A DNA stretch of 64,000 nucleotides from Peristeroidobacter soli (GCF_004138485.1 NZ_RYEV01000004.1:742803-806802), one strand, 5' to 3'; counted from the stretch's first letter, positions 18,539 through 27,831 are shown. Notes: generated by a model not told the origin, from the letters alone. A program made the numbers and translations.

Positions 18539-19459
18539 TCAACGAGACAGCACGGTGAGCCACGGTGTCCAATTGGAAACATGCAGGCCCTGGCTCAACG
18601 CCAGCGCCTGCAATGCCTGATCGGTGCGCCGGAGGTCGAACTGACCGCTGACATGCACCTCGCCACGATCTCGCAGGAGGATGACACCGCGATGATAGCG
18701 GTCGAGCTGATCGATGAGCTCGGCCAGCGGCCGGTCGTTGACGATGAGTCTGCCATGGCGCCAGCTGTCGGTGGTCTCGTCCTCACCGGTTTGTGCCGAC
18801 AGCTGCCCTTCCTCCGACCAGCTGCCCTGCATGCCGGCCGCGAGCGTGACTTCCGATGCGCCTTTGGCGATGCGCACGTGGCCCTCTTCGACAGCGACGC
18901 TGACCCCGCTTCGTTCGAGCGCCACTGAATACGCCGTGCCGACTGCGGTCGCCGATCCACCGAGCGCTTCGACGCGGAAGGGCTTGCTGCTGTCCGGTGC
19001 GACCGCGAAGAATGCGCGCCCTTTCAACAACGACACGTCGCGCCGCTGGTCCGTGAAAGAGATGTCGATGGCGGCGCCCGTGTCGAGCCACACCGTCGAG
19101 CCGTCGGGCAATGCGACCTCGTTCACCTGCCCGAGCGGTGAATGATAGTCGGCGTGACCGACGACCCACAGATGTCCGAGGATGGGAACGAGCAGAATGC
19201 CTGCGAGCGCTGCCGCCGCCAGCAGCGGCGCCTTGTATCGACGCGATGCGGGCTTCGTCTGGAACTTGTGCTCGACATTGCGCGCGTCGTGCCAGACCGC
19301 CTTCGCTCGTTTGAAAGCACTTCGATGCGTCGGGCTCTCGGCGAGCCAGGCGCGGACGCCGGCCGTGTCTTCGGCGGTGGCATGCCCGGACGCAAGCTTG
19401 AGTACCCACTCCCGGGCCACCGAGTCCACCGACGGGTTGGCTTGCTCCAGCCCGCTCAT
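18539..19459 (-). CDS. FecR-family anti-sigma regulator 3
   Basis: The product has 306 residues with an N-terminal DUF4880-like helical region (AREWVLKLASGHATAED), a membrane helix (LLAAAALAGILLVPILGHLWVV), the FecR domain (LGQVNEVALPDGSTVWLDTG, GRAFFAVAP, AVGTAYSVAL) and a C-terminal receptor-contacting part. Its ATG overlaps the sigma 3 stop codon (ATGA), so translation is coupled. Receptor 2 follows about 105 bases downstream. Confidence 0.93.
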   Translation of the reverse strand: MSGLEQANPSVDSVAREWVLKLASGHATAEDTAGVRAWLAESPTHRSAFKRAKAVWHDARNVEHKFQTKPASRRYKAPLLAAAALAGILLVPILGHLWVVGHADYHSPLGQVNEVALPDGSTVWLDTGAAIDISFTDQRRDVSLLKGRAFFAVAPDSSKPFRVEALGGSATAVGTAYSVALERSGVSVAVEEGHVRIAKGASEVTLAAGMQGSWSEEGQLSAQTGEDETTDSWRHGRLIVNDRPLAELIDQLDRYHRGVILLRDRGEVHVSGQFDLRRTDQALQALALSQGLHVSNWTPWLTVLSR

Positions 19460-19971
19460 TCGAGCTGCGTCCGCAAGGAGGCCAGTCGTGCGAAAGCTTT
19501 CCGGAGATGTTTCTCCACCGCCGTCACCGAGATGCCCAATCGTTCGGCGATCTCTTTTTGACTATGGCCTTCGAAACGATTCATGCGGAACACTTCCCGG
19601 CTGCGCTCCGGCAACCGGTCAACGGCCTGTTCCAGTTGCGCCAACTCCTGCGCGGCCATCAGCAGATGTTCGGGCGACGCCTCATCCCGCTCATCGCTCA
19701 GCAGCTCGCCGATCTCGGCGTCCAGCTCCAGCCGCCGCTGCTGCACGCGATAGTGATCGGTGGCGAGATTGGCCGCGATCTGGAACAGCAAGGCGCGTGG
19801 ATTCTGGTGGAGCGCCGGTCGATTGACCCGTTGCAGGCGCAGCCAGATTTCCTGTGCGATGTCCTTCGCGGTGGCTTCACAGCGCAGGCGGCGCGCGAGA
19901 AATCGCACCAGTCCCGGCCGGTGACTGCACCACGCCTCGACGAGCGCCATCTGATCTTCGCTGTGAGCCAT
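19456..19971 (-). CDS. ECF sigma factor, FecI-like, 3
   Basis: The protein has 171 residues with region 2 (AKDIAQEIWLRLQRV; NPRALLFQIAANLATDHYR) and region 4 (LPERSREVFRMNRFEGHSQKEIAERLGISVTAVEKHL). It overlaps fecR 3 by four bases and precedes receptor 2. The NUDIX gene ends five bases upstream on the same strand, so the sigma gene may be read from the NUDIX promoter as well as its own. Confidence 0.93.
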   Translation of the reverse strand: MAHSEDQMALVEAWCSHRPGLVRFLARRLRCEATAKDIAQEIWLRLQRVNRPALHQNPRALLFQIAANLATDHYRVQQRRLELDAEIGELLSDERDEASPEHLLMAAQELAQLEQAVDRLPERSREVFRMNRFEGHSQKEIAERLGISVTAVEKHLRKAFARLASLRTQLE

Positions 19972-19975
19972 GCGT

Positions 19976-20452
19976 TCAAGTCGCTTTCAGGAGGCGGGTC
20001 GACGCGCCCTCCGTGGCATCGAGCGCCACGAGATTCAGCACGTCCTCGCCTCTCAGGTTCAGCTCGTGCAACTGTTCGACCGGCCACCAGGCGGCGGCCT
20101 GCGTGTGCTCGTCGGCCACCGACTTCGGCGTGCCATCGCCGACCAGTTCGCCGCGAAACACGAAGCGCGTCCACGGTTTGGTCCCACGCCAGCGCTGCTC
20201 GATCGCGAGCAGATTGGTGGGCTCGATGTGCAGCCCCGCCTCTTCGCGGCATTCACGCCGCGCCGCTGCCAGCAATTGCTCACCGGGCTCGACACGGCCG
20301 GCCGGCAGATACCACGGCTCGCCTGGGAGATTTTCCTGCACCAACAGTACTTTCCCGCGCACCAGGACCACGGTCGCGACCACGAGAGTCATCAGTACAC
20401 GTCGATACGTTCTTGCATGGCTCATCAAACGAGTGGGAGCCATCCCCGCCAC
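19976..20452 (-). CDS. NUDIX hydrolase
   Basis: The product has 158 residues with a complete NUDIX box: Gly of GRVEPGE, then REC and REEAGL, matching GX5EX7REUXEEXGU. The domain begins at about residue 21 (TLVVATVVLVRGKVLLVQE), so one of the internal ATG codons (20425 or near) may be the true start. No start has a clear ribosome binding site. It would hydrolyse a nucleoside diphosphate linked to another moiety; the substrate is unknown. It lies directly upstream of the sigma 3-fecR 3-receptor 2 cassette. Confidence 0.85.
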   Translation of the reverse strand: MAGMAPTRLMSHARTYRRVLMTLVVATVVLVRGKVLLVQENLPGEPWYLPAGRVEPGEQLLAAARRECREEAGLHIEPTNLLAIEQRWRGTKPWTRFVFRGELVGDGTPKSVADEHTQAAAWWPVEQLHELNLRGEDVLNLVALDATEGASTRLLKAT

Positions 20453-20518
20453 AATGACGTATCATGCCCCTCGCTTCAGACTGAACACCGACAACCGCTG
20501 CCATGGGGAGAGCCGTCG

Positions 20519-21019
20519 ATGCGCATGATGAGCCTGCTGGCCGTGCTGACCATTGCGACCCAGGGAATGTTTGCTCCGGCGCGCGCCGGGACGCAGGCCG
20601 CCCCCACTGAAGCTTCGCTACGCGCCGCCGATCAGGAACAGCGCCGGCAGGTGTTCGAAGGCAAAACCGACGAGTTGGCCCGTATGCTTCATCCCAATCT
20701 TCTGGTCAACGGCCCGTCGCGTCGCGTGCTGACCCGGGACCTGCTGCTGGAATCGGTGCGCACCGGCGCGATTGCCAAGGAGAAGTTCGAGCGCGTTGCC
20801 GAAGCCGTCCATATCACAGGCAATGTCGGCGTGCTGGTCGGTCACGAAATGGTGGTCGCGGCGCCGGGCAGCAGCGACTTCAAGATGTTCGGCGACACGC
20901 CGTTCCGACGGCGCTACACCGATATCTTTTTGTTCCAGGACGGCAAATGGTGGCTGCTGGCGCGCCAGGCGGGCATCGTCGCCGGATCGGATCAACCGTC
21001 CGGCGACGCGAAGCATTGA
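20519..21019 (+). CDS. Exported DUF4440/SnoaL-like (NTF2-fold) protein
   Basis: The product has 166 residues with a signal peptide ending near APARA. The mature part has the pattern of DUF4440 nuclear-transport-factor-2-like proteins: an N-terminal helix (SLRAADQEQRRQVFEGKTDELARMLHP is typical), HPNLLVNGPSRRVLTRDLLL, and a C-terminal RRRYTDIFLFQDGKWWLLARQ. ATG at 20519 was chosen because GGGGAG lies seven bases upstream; the long upstream open frame antisense to the NUDIX gene is not coding. It is transcribed divergently from the NUDIX gene. The function is unknown; relatives bind or modify small molecules. Confidence 0.82.
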   Translation: MRMMSLLAVLTIATQGMFAPARAGTQAAPTEASLRAADQEQRRQVFEGKTDELARMLHPNLLVNGPSRRVLTRDLLLESVRTGAIAKEKFERVAEAVHITGNVGVLVGHEMVVAAPGSSDFKMFGDTPFRRRYTDIFLFQDGKWWLLARQAGIVAGSDQPSGDAKH

Positions 21020-21022
21020 CGA

Positions 21023-21652
21023 CTAACGGCCGGTCGACGCCACCGGCGTCATCGGCAGAATCTCGCGCTGGATCGGAATGGTCTTGATCCTGGCGTCCAG
21101 CGCCTTGACCACGGCCGCGGTCAGATCGCCATTCATGTTGCCGCCGAGCGCGACGCCACGATCAATCAGCAACCCGCATTTGCGCTGCTTGTACACTTCG
21201 GCCAGCACCGGCTGCGCCTCGGTGGAGATCCGGTCGATGGCCTTCTGCCGGGTCGCTTCGATCTCACGGGTACGATGCTCGGCCTTTTTCTGCAGCTCGC
21301 TCCAACGGCGCGCCAGCGCTTGCTGTTGCTCGGTGAACTTTGCCGCCGGCAGCGAAGCCTTCTCGCCTTCGAGCTTGCGTGCCTCTTCTTCCAACGGCTT
21401 GCGCTGGGCCTCGAACTCCGCCTGCGATTGTTCGGTCAGCCTGGCGATCTGTTCGGAGGCGGACTTGCCCACTTCGGCGTTGGCGAAAATCGCCTGACGG
21501 CTCAGCAAACAAACGCCGGGGATTTCGGGACCACCCAGGCCTTGAGTCTGGGAGGGGGCGGCGTCTTCGGCGGCCACGGCATTACCGATGCCACCGAGTG
21601 CCAACAGCAGCGCGGCGGCGACAGGAGCGGATCGCATTTTGTATGAGGTCAT
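21023..21652 (-). CDS. OmpH/Skp-like periplasmic protein
   Basis: The product has 209 residues: a signal peptide (APVAAALLLALGGIGNAVAAE), then an OmpH-type domain with CLLSRQAIFANAEVGKSASE, a long charged coiled coil (about 75-150) and VLAEVYKQRKCGLLIDRG near the C-terminus, which matches the end of the Skp/OmpH fold. It probably acts as a periplasmic chaperone for outer-membrane proteins. The mature domain has two Cys. ATG at 21652 was preferred over 21688 because the signal peptide starts soon after, though no good ribosome binding site is visible. It converges with the preceding gene, with only three bases between stop codons. Confidence 0.82.
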   Translation of the reverse strand: MTSYKMRSAPVAAALLLALGGIGNAVAAEDAAPSQTQGLGGPEIPGVCLLSRQAIFANAEVGKSASEQIARLTEQSQAEFEAQRKPLEEEARKLEGEKASLPAAKFTEQQQALARRWSELQKKAEHRTREIEATRQKAIDRISTEAQPVLAEVYKQRKCGLLIDRGVALGGNMNGDLTAAVVKALDARIKTIPIQREILPMTPVASTGR

Positions 21653-21734
21653 TGGAGGATGGATGGCAATACGCCAGGACAGTGCCATCGGGCACGATGG
21701 GAGCCAACCATCCTAAGGTCGGGTTATTGCTGTT

Positions 21735-22124
21735 CTATGACAGCGGCGTGTTGACAATCTCATAGCTCAGCGAGCCCTTGTCGCTCAACAGATCCACGCC
21801 CAGCTCGGCCATCGCATCGTCGTCGACCTCGACCAGCCAGCGCACATCGATGCTCGCGCCGTCGCGCGCCGCCGAATCCAGCAATGTCAGCAACTGCTGC
21901 AAACTGCGAGTACTCGAGCTGTTGACGTACGCGAACTGCAGCGTCACTGTGGTCTTTCCGGACTGCGAGTCATTCATATATTGGCGGAGCGCCGACAGGA
22001 TCGGCCCATAGAATTCCGCGGCATTCTCCGGATAAGACTCGCCTTGCAGGACGAACGCGCGGCTGGCGTAATCGAAGTCCACCAGCGGAGTGAACTGGGT
22101 GGCGGGAAGAGTCAGACGCTCCAT
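21735..22124 (-). CDS. siaC: SiaC-like protein (DUF1987)
   Basis: The product has 129 residues with the DUF1987 core: ATQFTPLVDFDY, GESYPENAAEFYGPIL, then AYVNSSSTRSLQQLLTLLD, which corresponds to the segment that holds the regulatory phospho-Thr/Ser in Pseudomonas SiaC. In that system SiaC is phosphorylated by SiaB, dephosphorylated by SiaA, and switches on the diguanylate cyclase SiaD. The start at 22124 has AGGAGAG at ideal spacing; the longer frame overlaps siaB. It is the last gene of an A-B-C order on the minus strand. No siaD gene is nearby. Confidence 0.87.
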   Translation of the reverse strand: MERLTLPATQFTPLVDFDYASRAFVLQGESYPENAAEFYGPILSALRQYMNDSQSGKTTVTLQFAYVNSSSTRSLQQLLTLLDSAARDGASIDVRWLVEVDDDAMAELGVDLLSDKGSLSYEIVNTPLS

Positions 22125-22137
22125 TTGCTCTCTCCTG

Positions 22138-22698
22138 CTACTGAACCACGGTATGAATGGTGAGCTGCAGCCGGCCATCGTGAGACGGAACCGGGACCAG
22201 CTCGAAATCGATGGGCTCGACCGCGTTGCGCGCGATGGTGAGCAGACCCAGGCCAGCGCCGCCAGTGGGACTGGCGTCCGAGGTGTACTGCAGATTCGTC
22301 AAGCGCAGACGGAACTCGAAACGGATTTGTTCCGGCGTCAGATCCCGCAAAGTCTGCAGGCGCTGCGCGATCGGTGGTGCGTTGTCGGCCGAGATCAAAC
22401 TCTGCGAACGCAAATGATAGCGTTGCTCTCGCTGCCACACGGCGACCGCGCCGCAGCGAACGATCTTCACATCGCGGGCCCCTTCGGGCTCGCCATGATG
22501 AATGATGTTGTAGGCCAGCTCGACGAAACTGGAAAATATCTTTCTGGCGCGCTGGCCATCCACGTTCAGCGACGCCAGCCGGGCGCGCAACGTTTCGCCG
22601 GTGGCGCCGACGATGCCGGCACTCACCGCGCCGGAGTAACTGAAGATTTCCCGTTCGGACGATTCCGGCATCGTCCGATGTGCAACATTGGAGCTCAT
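22138..22698 (-). CDS. siaB: SiaB-like kinase (GHKL fold)
   Basis: The product has 186 residues with an N-box-like helix FVELAYNIIHHGE and a glycine-rich GGAGLGLLTIAR, the ATP-binding elements of SiaB-type kinases (DUF6272). It is expected to phosphorylate the SiaC-like protein encoded just downstream. It begins one base after the phosphatase gene (TAGATG) and ends 13 bases before siaC, so the three genes form an operon. Confidence 0.85.
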   Translation of the reverse strand: MSSNVAHRTMPESSEREIFSYSGAVSAGIVGATGETLRARLASLNVDGQRARKIFSSFVELAYNIIHHGEPEGARDVKIVRCGAVAVWQREQRYHLRSQSLISADNAPPIAQRLQTLRDLTPEQIRFEFRLRLTNLQYTSDASPTGGAGLGLLTIARNAVEPIDFELVPVPSHDGRLQLTIHTVVQ

Positions 22699-23931
22699 CT
22701 AAACCTCAAACATCACTAGCGTCGCATCGTCACGGCGTGACTGAGATCCCTGCCACTGCCGGTAACGTGACAACGTTTCTTCGAAGTTATCCTGCAGCCC
22801 CGCTCCGGAAGCCGCACCCAAGGACTGCGCGAACCTCGCTTTGCCGTAAGCGATGGCGCGCGTTTCACCGATCTGATCGAACAATCCGTCCGTGGCGAGC
22901 GCGATGCGCATGCCCTTCTCCAGCGGCGTCTCGCTGATCGGCCATTCCGTATCGTCGGGCGTGTCCGCGTAACCCACGCCTGGACGACCTGCGGGCAAAC
23001 ATACCCACGAGTCGTGACCCGCATACGACACGAACACCGGCAATCGCGCACCGGCGAATTGCAGGCGTCCCTTGCGCCGATCGATCAACACGAGCGACGC
23101 GTCCATGCCATCGTCGGAACATTCGTTGGCAGCGCCGTCGGACTGCGGACGTTGCCGTTGTCCCAGTGCGGCGCGAGCGCGTCGATTGATGTTTGCCAGC
23201 AATGCGCTCGGATCCCAGCAGTCCACTTCCGCGATCGATGCTTCGAGATTCGCGGACATGATCATGGTCATCAGCGCGCCGGGAACGCCGTGGCCGGTGC
23301 AATCGAGCACGGCGACGAACACCCGATCCCGATCGCCGCGACAGAAATAATAGTCGCCACCGACCATGTCCCGAGGTTCCCAGAAGACCTGGTGCTGCGG
23401 CAGATGTTCGGCGAGATTCTCATTCGAGGTATGCAGGAACGCGCGCTGAATGCGACTGGCATAACGCACTCCTTCCAGAACCTGGCGGCTGCGCTCCACC
23501 TGCATGTCGGCGAGCACTTGCATGATCGTCGGCCCACTGCAGGTCCCCGAATACTTGCCCTTGGAGGTGACGATCACGCCGTCCTGCAAGGCCTTGCGTG
23601 AATCGCTGGCCGCGACCGCGCCCACGGTGGCGATCGAGTCGTCCTCGTCGACCAGCAGCGGCTTCTTGTCCATGAACAGCGAGCAGCTCTTGTTGCCGAA
23701 CAGCTCGTGCTGGAAAGGCCGCGAAAAGCGCTCCAACAGGACGTGACGCGTGATCAACCCGACCGGCCGATCCTCGTTGACGATGGGCAAGATGTCGTGG
23801 CTCGGGTGGCCGGAAAAGTAATCCAGAGCCTCCACGCAGGTGTGGCGTGGAGTCAGCGCAGGGCCGGTAGTGGCGAGCTGTCCGATACGGAACATTGAAC
23901 AAACAACGGTCTGAACAGATGACCGCGGCAT
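22699..23931 (-). CDS. SiaA-like PP2C/SpoIIE phosphatase with N-terminal CBS-type domain
   Basis: The product has 410 residues. The N-terminal part (about 10-140) looks like paired CBS motifs (TPRHTCVEALDYFSGHPSH, DILPIVNEDRPVGLITRHVL). After a linker, the SpoIIE-type PP2C domain (about 175-410) has the metal-binding segments VGGDYYF, VAVLDCTGHGVPGALMTM, LATDGLFDQ and a terminal RRDDATLVMFEV. Pseudomonas SiaA instead has a membrane sensor with HAMP; here sensing appears cytoplasmic. The start at 23931 has GAGG just upstream. It should dephosphorylate the SiaC-like protein. It lies about 100 bases after pstA and could be read through from the pst operon. Confidence 0.83.
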   Translation of the reverse strand: MPRSSVQTVVCSMFRIGQLATTGPALTPRHTCVEALDYFSGHPSHDILPIVNEDRPVGLITRHVLLERFSRPFQHELFGNKSCSLFMDKKPLLVDEDDSIATVGAVAASDSRKALQDGVIVTSKGKYSGTCSGPTIMQVLADMQVERSRQVLEGVRYASRIQRAFLHTSNENLAEHLPQHQVFWEPRDMVGGDYYFCRGDRDRVFVAVLDCTGHGVPGALMTMIMSANLEASIAEVDCWDPSALLANINRRARAALGQRQRPQSDGAANECSDDGMDASLVLIDRRKGRLQFAGARLPVFVSYAGHDSWVCLPAGRPGVGYADTPDDTEWPISETPLEKGMRIALATDGLFDQIGETRAIAYGKARFAQSLGAASGAGLQDNFEETLSRYRQWQGSQSRRDDATLVMFEV

Positions 23932-24029
23932 TTTCCTCAAGACCCCGGGTGGCGAGGTAGGACGCAAGTCCAACTTTGGCCGGGGGTCACGAGACTGTCA
24001 CATTGGCGGTCCGGAGTGCAGACCGGTAG

Positions 24030-24884
24030 TTACAATGTGTGACGATCGCCAGAGCGCCCCGACAGCACGCGCGCGATGATGCTCAGCGCCAGCACGAATG
24101 TCGTGATCAACAGTGCGCCGGTCCACGCCAGCGACTGCCAGTCCTGGTAAGGACTCATGGCGAACTGGAAGATCACCACCGGCAGATTCGCCATGGGCTT
24201 GTTGAGATCCGTGCTCCAGAACTGATTGTTCAACGCCGTGAACAGCAACGGCGCCGTCTCGCCACTGATACGCGCGATACCGAGCAAGGCACCGGTCACG
24301 AGTCCGCGCTTGGCCGCCGGATAGACGATCGATGTAATCGTGCGCCACGGATGTGCGCCGAGCGCCGCCGAGCCGTGACGAATCGAGTCCGGCACGATCA
24401 CCAGCATGTCTTCCGTGGTACGCACCACGACGGGAATCAAGATCATGGCCAGCGCCACGGCTCCCGCGATCGCGGAGAAATGTCCCATCGTCGTGACCAG
24501 CAGCGTGTAGACGAACAAGCCGACGATGATGGACGGCGCACTCAGCAGCACATCGTTGATGAATCGGATCAGCATGCTCAAGCGACTGCCGCGTCCGTAC
24601 TCGGCAAGATAGGTTCCCGCGAGCACGCCGATGGGCGTGCCGATGATGAAACCGATGAGCGTCATCGCCAGACTGCCGAACAGCGCGTTGAGCAGGCCGC
24701 CGGCATTGCCCGGCGCCGGCGTCATCTGAGTGAAGACATCGAGAGACAATCCGCCCAGGCCGCGAGAGATCAACGTCCACAGAATCAGCGCGAGGACGGC
24801 GAGACCGATGAGCGTCGCGAGCGCACTGGCGCTCATCGCGATCCACGCCGTGAACTTGCGTTTGCGTAGTCCGCGCATCGTCAT
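24030..24884 (-). CDS. pstA: Phosphate ABC transporter permease PstA
   Basis: The product has 284 residues with six predicted membrane helices and the binding-protein-dependent permease loop ([25 protein letters not shown] holds the EAA-type motif), followed by [19 protein letters not shown], characteristic of PstA. It overlaps pstC by four bases. No pstB or phoU gene follows; a SiaA-like gene is next. Confidence 0.95.
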   Translation of the reverse strand: MTMRGLRKRKFTAWIAMSASALATLIGLAVLALILWTLISRGLGGLSLDVFTQMTPAPGNAGGLLNALFGSLAMTLIGFIIGTPIGVLAGTYLAEYGRGSRLSMLIRFINDVLLSAPSIIVGLFVYTLLVTTMGHFSAIAGAVALAMILIPVVVRTTEDMLVIVPDSIRHGSAALGAHPWRTITSIVYPAAKRGLVTGALLGIARISGETAPLLFTALNNQFWSTDLNKPMANLPVVIFQFAMSPYQDWQSLAWTGALLITTFVLALSIIARVLSGRSGDRHTL

Positions 24885-25894
24885 TGCATGCGCCCCGTGC
24901 GTAGTTCCAGTCGCAGCAACAGCAGTCGGGCGGCGGCGATCACCACGAACGTAATAACAAACAACAGCAGACCGAGCGAAATCAGCGACGAGGTGTACAG
25001 GTCCCCCACCGCTTCGGTGAATTCATTGGCGATGGCAGCGGAGATGGTCGTGCCCGGCGCGAGCAGCGAGCTGCTGATTCGATGCGCGTTGCCGATCACG
25101 AACGTGACAGCCATGGTTTCGCCGAGCGCCCGGCCCAAGCCCAGCATGACCCCACCGACGATGCCGACCCGGGACGCAGGCACGACGACATCCCAAACGA
25201 CTTCCCATTGGGTCGCGCCGACGCCGTATGCCGCTTCTTTCAACGCAATCGGCGTCATGCGAAACACTTCTCTCATCACCGAGGTGATGAACGGCAACAC
25301 CATGATCGCGAGCACCAATCCCGCGGTGAGCACGCCGATGCCGTACGGCGGACCGCTGAACAACATCCTGATGCCAGGAATGGGCGCCGCGACGTCGATC
25401 AACCAGGGCTGCACGTGTCGTTGTAACAGCGGCGCCAGAACGAACAAACCCCAGATGCCGTAGACGATGCTGGGCACGGCCGCGAGCAGCTCGATACCGG
25501 TCGATATCGGCCCACGCAACCATCGGGGACAGGTCTCGGTCAGGAAGATCGCGATTCCAAAAGCCAGGGGAATCGCAATCAGCATCGCAATCGTCGCGGT
25601 GACGACCGTACCGTATAAAGGAGCGAGGGCGCCGAATTTCTCGGTGACCGGATTCCAGATTTCCGTGGTCAGAAACTGCAGCTTGAACGCGCTCAGCGCC
25701 GGCCAACTTCCGTGCACGAGCGTAGCGATGATGCCGGAGAGCAGCACCAGCACCGTCACCGCCGAACCGAGCGTCAAGCCGCGAAAGGCGCGCTCGATGC
25801 GAGCCTCCCGCGACATGAGCGCCCGAGTCGAATGCCGCGACCTGGCCGTCGGCGGCATCATCGACTCAGTAGCGGTGTGCTCGATCGATGTCAC
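24881..25894 (-). CDS. pstC: Phosphate ABC transporter permease PstC
   Basis: The product has 337 residues with a charged N-terminal segment, six membrane helices, the permease loop ([24 protein letters not shown]) and [18 protein letters not shown], typical of PstC. The GTG start overlaps the pstS stop codon (GTGA). A later ATG-ATG pair twelve codons in is an alternative start. It forms the phosphate channel with PstA. Confidence 0.95.
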   Translation of the reverse strand: MTSIEHTATESMMPPTARSRHSTRALMSREARIERAFRGLTLGSAVTVLVLLSGIIATLVHGSWPALSAFKLQFLTTEIWNPVTEKFGALAPLYGTVVTATIAMLIAIPLAFGIAIFLTETCPRWLRGPISTGIELLAAVPSIVYGIWGLFVLAPLLQRHVQPWLIDVAAPIPGIRMLFSGPPYGIGVLTAGLVLAIMVLPFITSVMREVFRMTPIALKEAAYGVGATQWEVVWDVVVPASRVGIVGGVMLGLGRALGETMAVTFVIGNAHRISSSLLAPGTTISAAIANEFTEAVGDLYTSSLISLGLLLFVITFVVIAAARLLLLRLELRTGRMQ

Positions 25895-26937
25895 TTACCG
25901 GCCCACACCGCGGCACCGCCCGACTTGATCGACGACTTCCAGGTCTGCTCGACCTGCTCGATCAGGCTCTTCGGCAGCGGCACATAGTCCAGATCCTGCG
26001 CCATCGTGCCGCCGTTGGCATACGCCCAGGCAAAGAACTTGAGCGCCTCGCCCGCCGGCTGCTTTTCCTGCACGTCGCGATACATGAGGATGAAGCTCGC
26101 CCCCGTGATCGGCCAACTGCCCGCGCCCGGCTGATCCGTGAGAATCAAATAGTAGCTATCCGACTTCGCCCAGTCGGCGCTCGCGGCTGCGGCCTGGAAC
26201 GCATTCGCATCCGGCGCGACGATCTTGCCGTCGCGATTCTTCATCCGCACGTGCGTCAGCTTGTTCTGCTTCGCATAGGCATATTCGACGTAGCCGATGG
26301 CACCACCGGTCTGCGCCGTCATGTTGGCGACGCCTTCATTGCCCTTCGCGCCGATGCCCGCCGGCCACTGCACCGACGTATTCGCGCCGATGTTCTGCCT
26401 GAACTTCGGGCTGGCCTTGGACAGAAAATCCGTGAACAGGAAGTTCGTGCCCGAGCCATCCGAACGATAGATCGGCGCAATCGCCAGATCCGGCAGCGCG
26501 ACCTTGGGATTGAGCTGCTTGATGCGGCTGTCGTTCCACGTGGTGATCTCGCCCATGTAGATGGCGGCGATGGTCGCACCATCCAGCGTCAGCGCACCGG
26601 GGCTCACGCCCTTGATGTTCACCACCGGCACCACGCCGCCGATGATCATCGGGAACTGCACCAGGCCCGCGCTCTTCAGCTCATCCGGCTTCAAGGGCAT
26701 GTCGGACGCGCCGAACGTCACCGTCTTCGCCTTGATCTGTTTGATGCCGCCGCCCGAGCCGATCGATTGATAGTTGAGTCCCACGCCGGTTTGTTTCTTA
26801 TAGGCATCGGCCCATTTGGCGTAGATCGGGTACGGAAACGTGGCGCCGGCGCCGGAAATATCCGCGGCCTGAGTCACGGCCGTGGACGCGAGCGCGGCGA
26901 GCACGAGCGCTCCGCGTTTCAGAATCGACATCGTCAT
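25891..26937 (-). CDS. pstS: Phosphate-binding periplasmic protein PstS
   Basis: The product has 348 residues with a signal peptide (cleaved near AVTQAAD) and the PstS signature ISGAGATFPYPIYAKWADAY, the phosphate-loop IGSGGGIKQI, and APIYRSDGSGTNFLFTDFLS. The start at 26937 has GGAG six bases upstream and was chosen among nearby ATG/GTG codons. It is the first gene of pstS-pstC-pstA. The 276-base upstream gap (26938-27213) should carry the promoter, but no convincing Pho box was found. Confidence 0.95.
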   Translation of the reverse strand: MTMSILKRGALVLAALASTAVTQAADISGAGATFPYPIYAKWADAYKKQTGVGLNYQSIGSGGGIKQIKAKTVTFGASDMPLKPDELKSAGLVQFPMIIGGVVPVVNIKGVSPGALTLDGATIAAIYMGEITTWNDSRIKQLNPKVALPDLAIAPIYRSDGSGTNFLFTDFLSKASPKFRQNIGANTSVQWPAGIGAKGNEGVANMTAQTGGAIGYVEYAYAKQNKLTHVRMKNRDGKIVAPDANAFQAAAASADWAKSDSYYLILTDQPGAGSWPITGASFILMYRDVQEKQPAGEALKFFAWAYANGGTMAQDLDYVPLPKSLIEQVEQTWKSSIKSGGAAVWAGK

Positions 26938-27213
26938 ATGCATCTCCACCCACCAGGAATGGGCGGCGATTTAACGAGCCGGATATTTCAGTTCTGTTGC
27001 CGGCCCGGAGCGCGCACTTTGGGCGTACGGCCGCGCCCGTACGCTGTTATTTTGGCGTGGCGACCGACGTCATGAACTTGCCCTCGCAACATAGGGCAAG
27101 CCCGTACGTTCGCAGCCATCGCGACAGTCATGAATCCGATGAGAAAAAATTAATGCGATGACCGCGGCCAGCAGCGCGACCGAAGCCAAATTCTCGATTT
27201 CCGCGCAAGCACG

Positions 27214-27828
27214 CTAGCCCTTACCGGCGCGAGCCTGCGTACCGATTCGCACCACATCCGCCAGCGAACGACACTGCAGCTTCTCCATCATCCTTGCTTT
27301 ATACACTTCCACCGTCCGTGGACTGATCGACAGACGTTCGGCGATGTCCCGGTGCTGCAACCCGTCCGCCAGCAGATCGAGTACCGCACGCTCGCGTGGC
27401 GTGAGCCGCTCCAGTCGCTGCGTCAGCTCGACTCGGGTTTCCACCGCTTGATAGCGTTCCTCATCGATGCGGATCGCGTTGAGCAGCACGTCCATCAGCA
27501 CATCGTCATCGACGGGTTTTTCCAGGAAATCCACCGCGCCATTCTTCAGCGCCGTCCGCGTCGTATTCACATCGCCATGCGCCGTGAGCACGACCACCGG
27601 CAAGCTCACGCCTCGCTCCTGAAGCTGTGTCTGCAACTCCAGGCCGCTCATGCCGGACATCTTGAGGTCCGTCAGCAGACAGCCTCGCCAACTTTTCTGA
27701 TACACGGCGAGGAATGCCTCGGCGGAGGCAAATACCGACGCGCGCAAGCCTTTCAACGAGATCAGCAGGCTGAGCGCGTCGCGCACCGAGGCATCATCAT
27801 CGACAACGAACACAGTGGCGTCGGACAT
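27214..27828 (-). CDS. FixJ/NarL-type response regulator
   Basis: The product has 204 residues: a receiver domain (about 1-120) with the acidic pair VVDDDASVR, the phosphoacceptor Asp in LLTDLKMSGM, and Lys in LEKPVDDD, then a LuxR-type helix-turn-helix (LTPRERAVLDLLADGLQHRDIAERLSISPRTVEVYKARM spans it). It lies three bases after the histidine kinase gene, which is its probable partner. The target genes are not evident. Confidence 0.93.
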   Translation of the reverse strand: MSDATVFVVDDDASVRDALSLLISLKGLRASVFASAEAFLAVYQKSWRGCLLTDLKMSGMSGLELQTQLQERGVSLPVVVLTAHGDVNTTRTALKNGAVDFLEKPVDDDVLMDVLLNAIRIDEERYQAVETRVELTQRLERLTPRERAVLDLLADGLQHRDIAERLSISPRTVEVYKARMMEKLQCRSLADVVRIGTQARAGKG

Positions 27829-27831
27829 TGA

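Noticed and set aside
26938-27213. Pho box upstream of pstS
   Set aside because: The best candidates (around GTCATGAA at about 27069 and 27130) match only one half-site well and lie in the wrong orientation for pstS. The repeated TCATGA may be a regulator site, but support is too thin.
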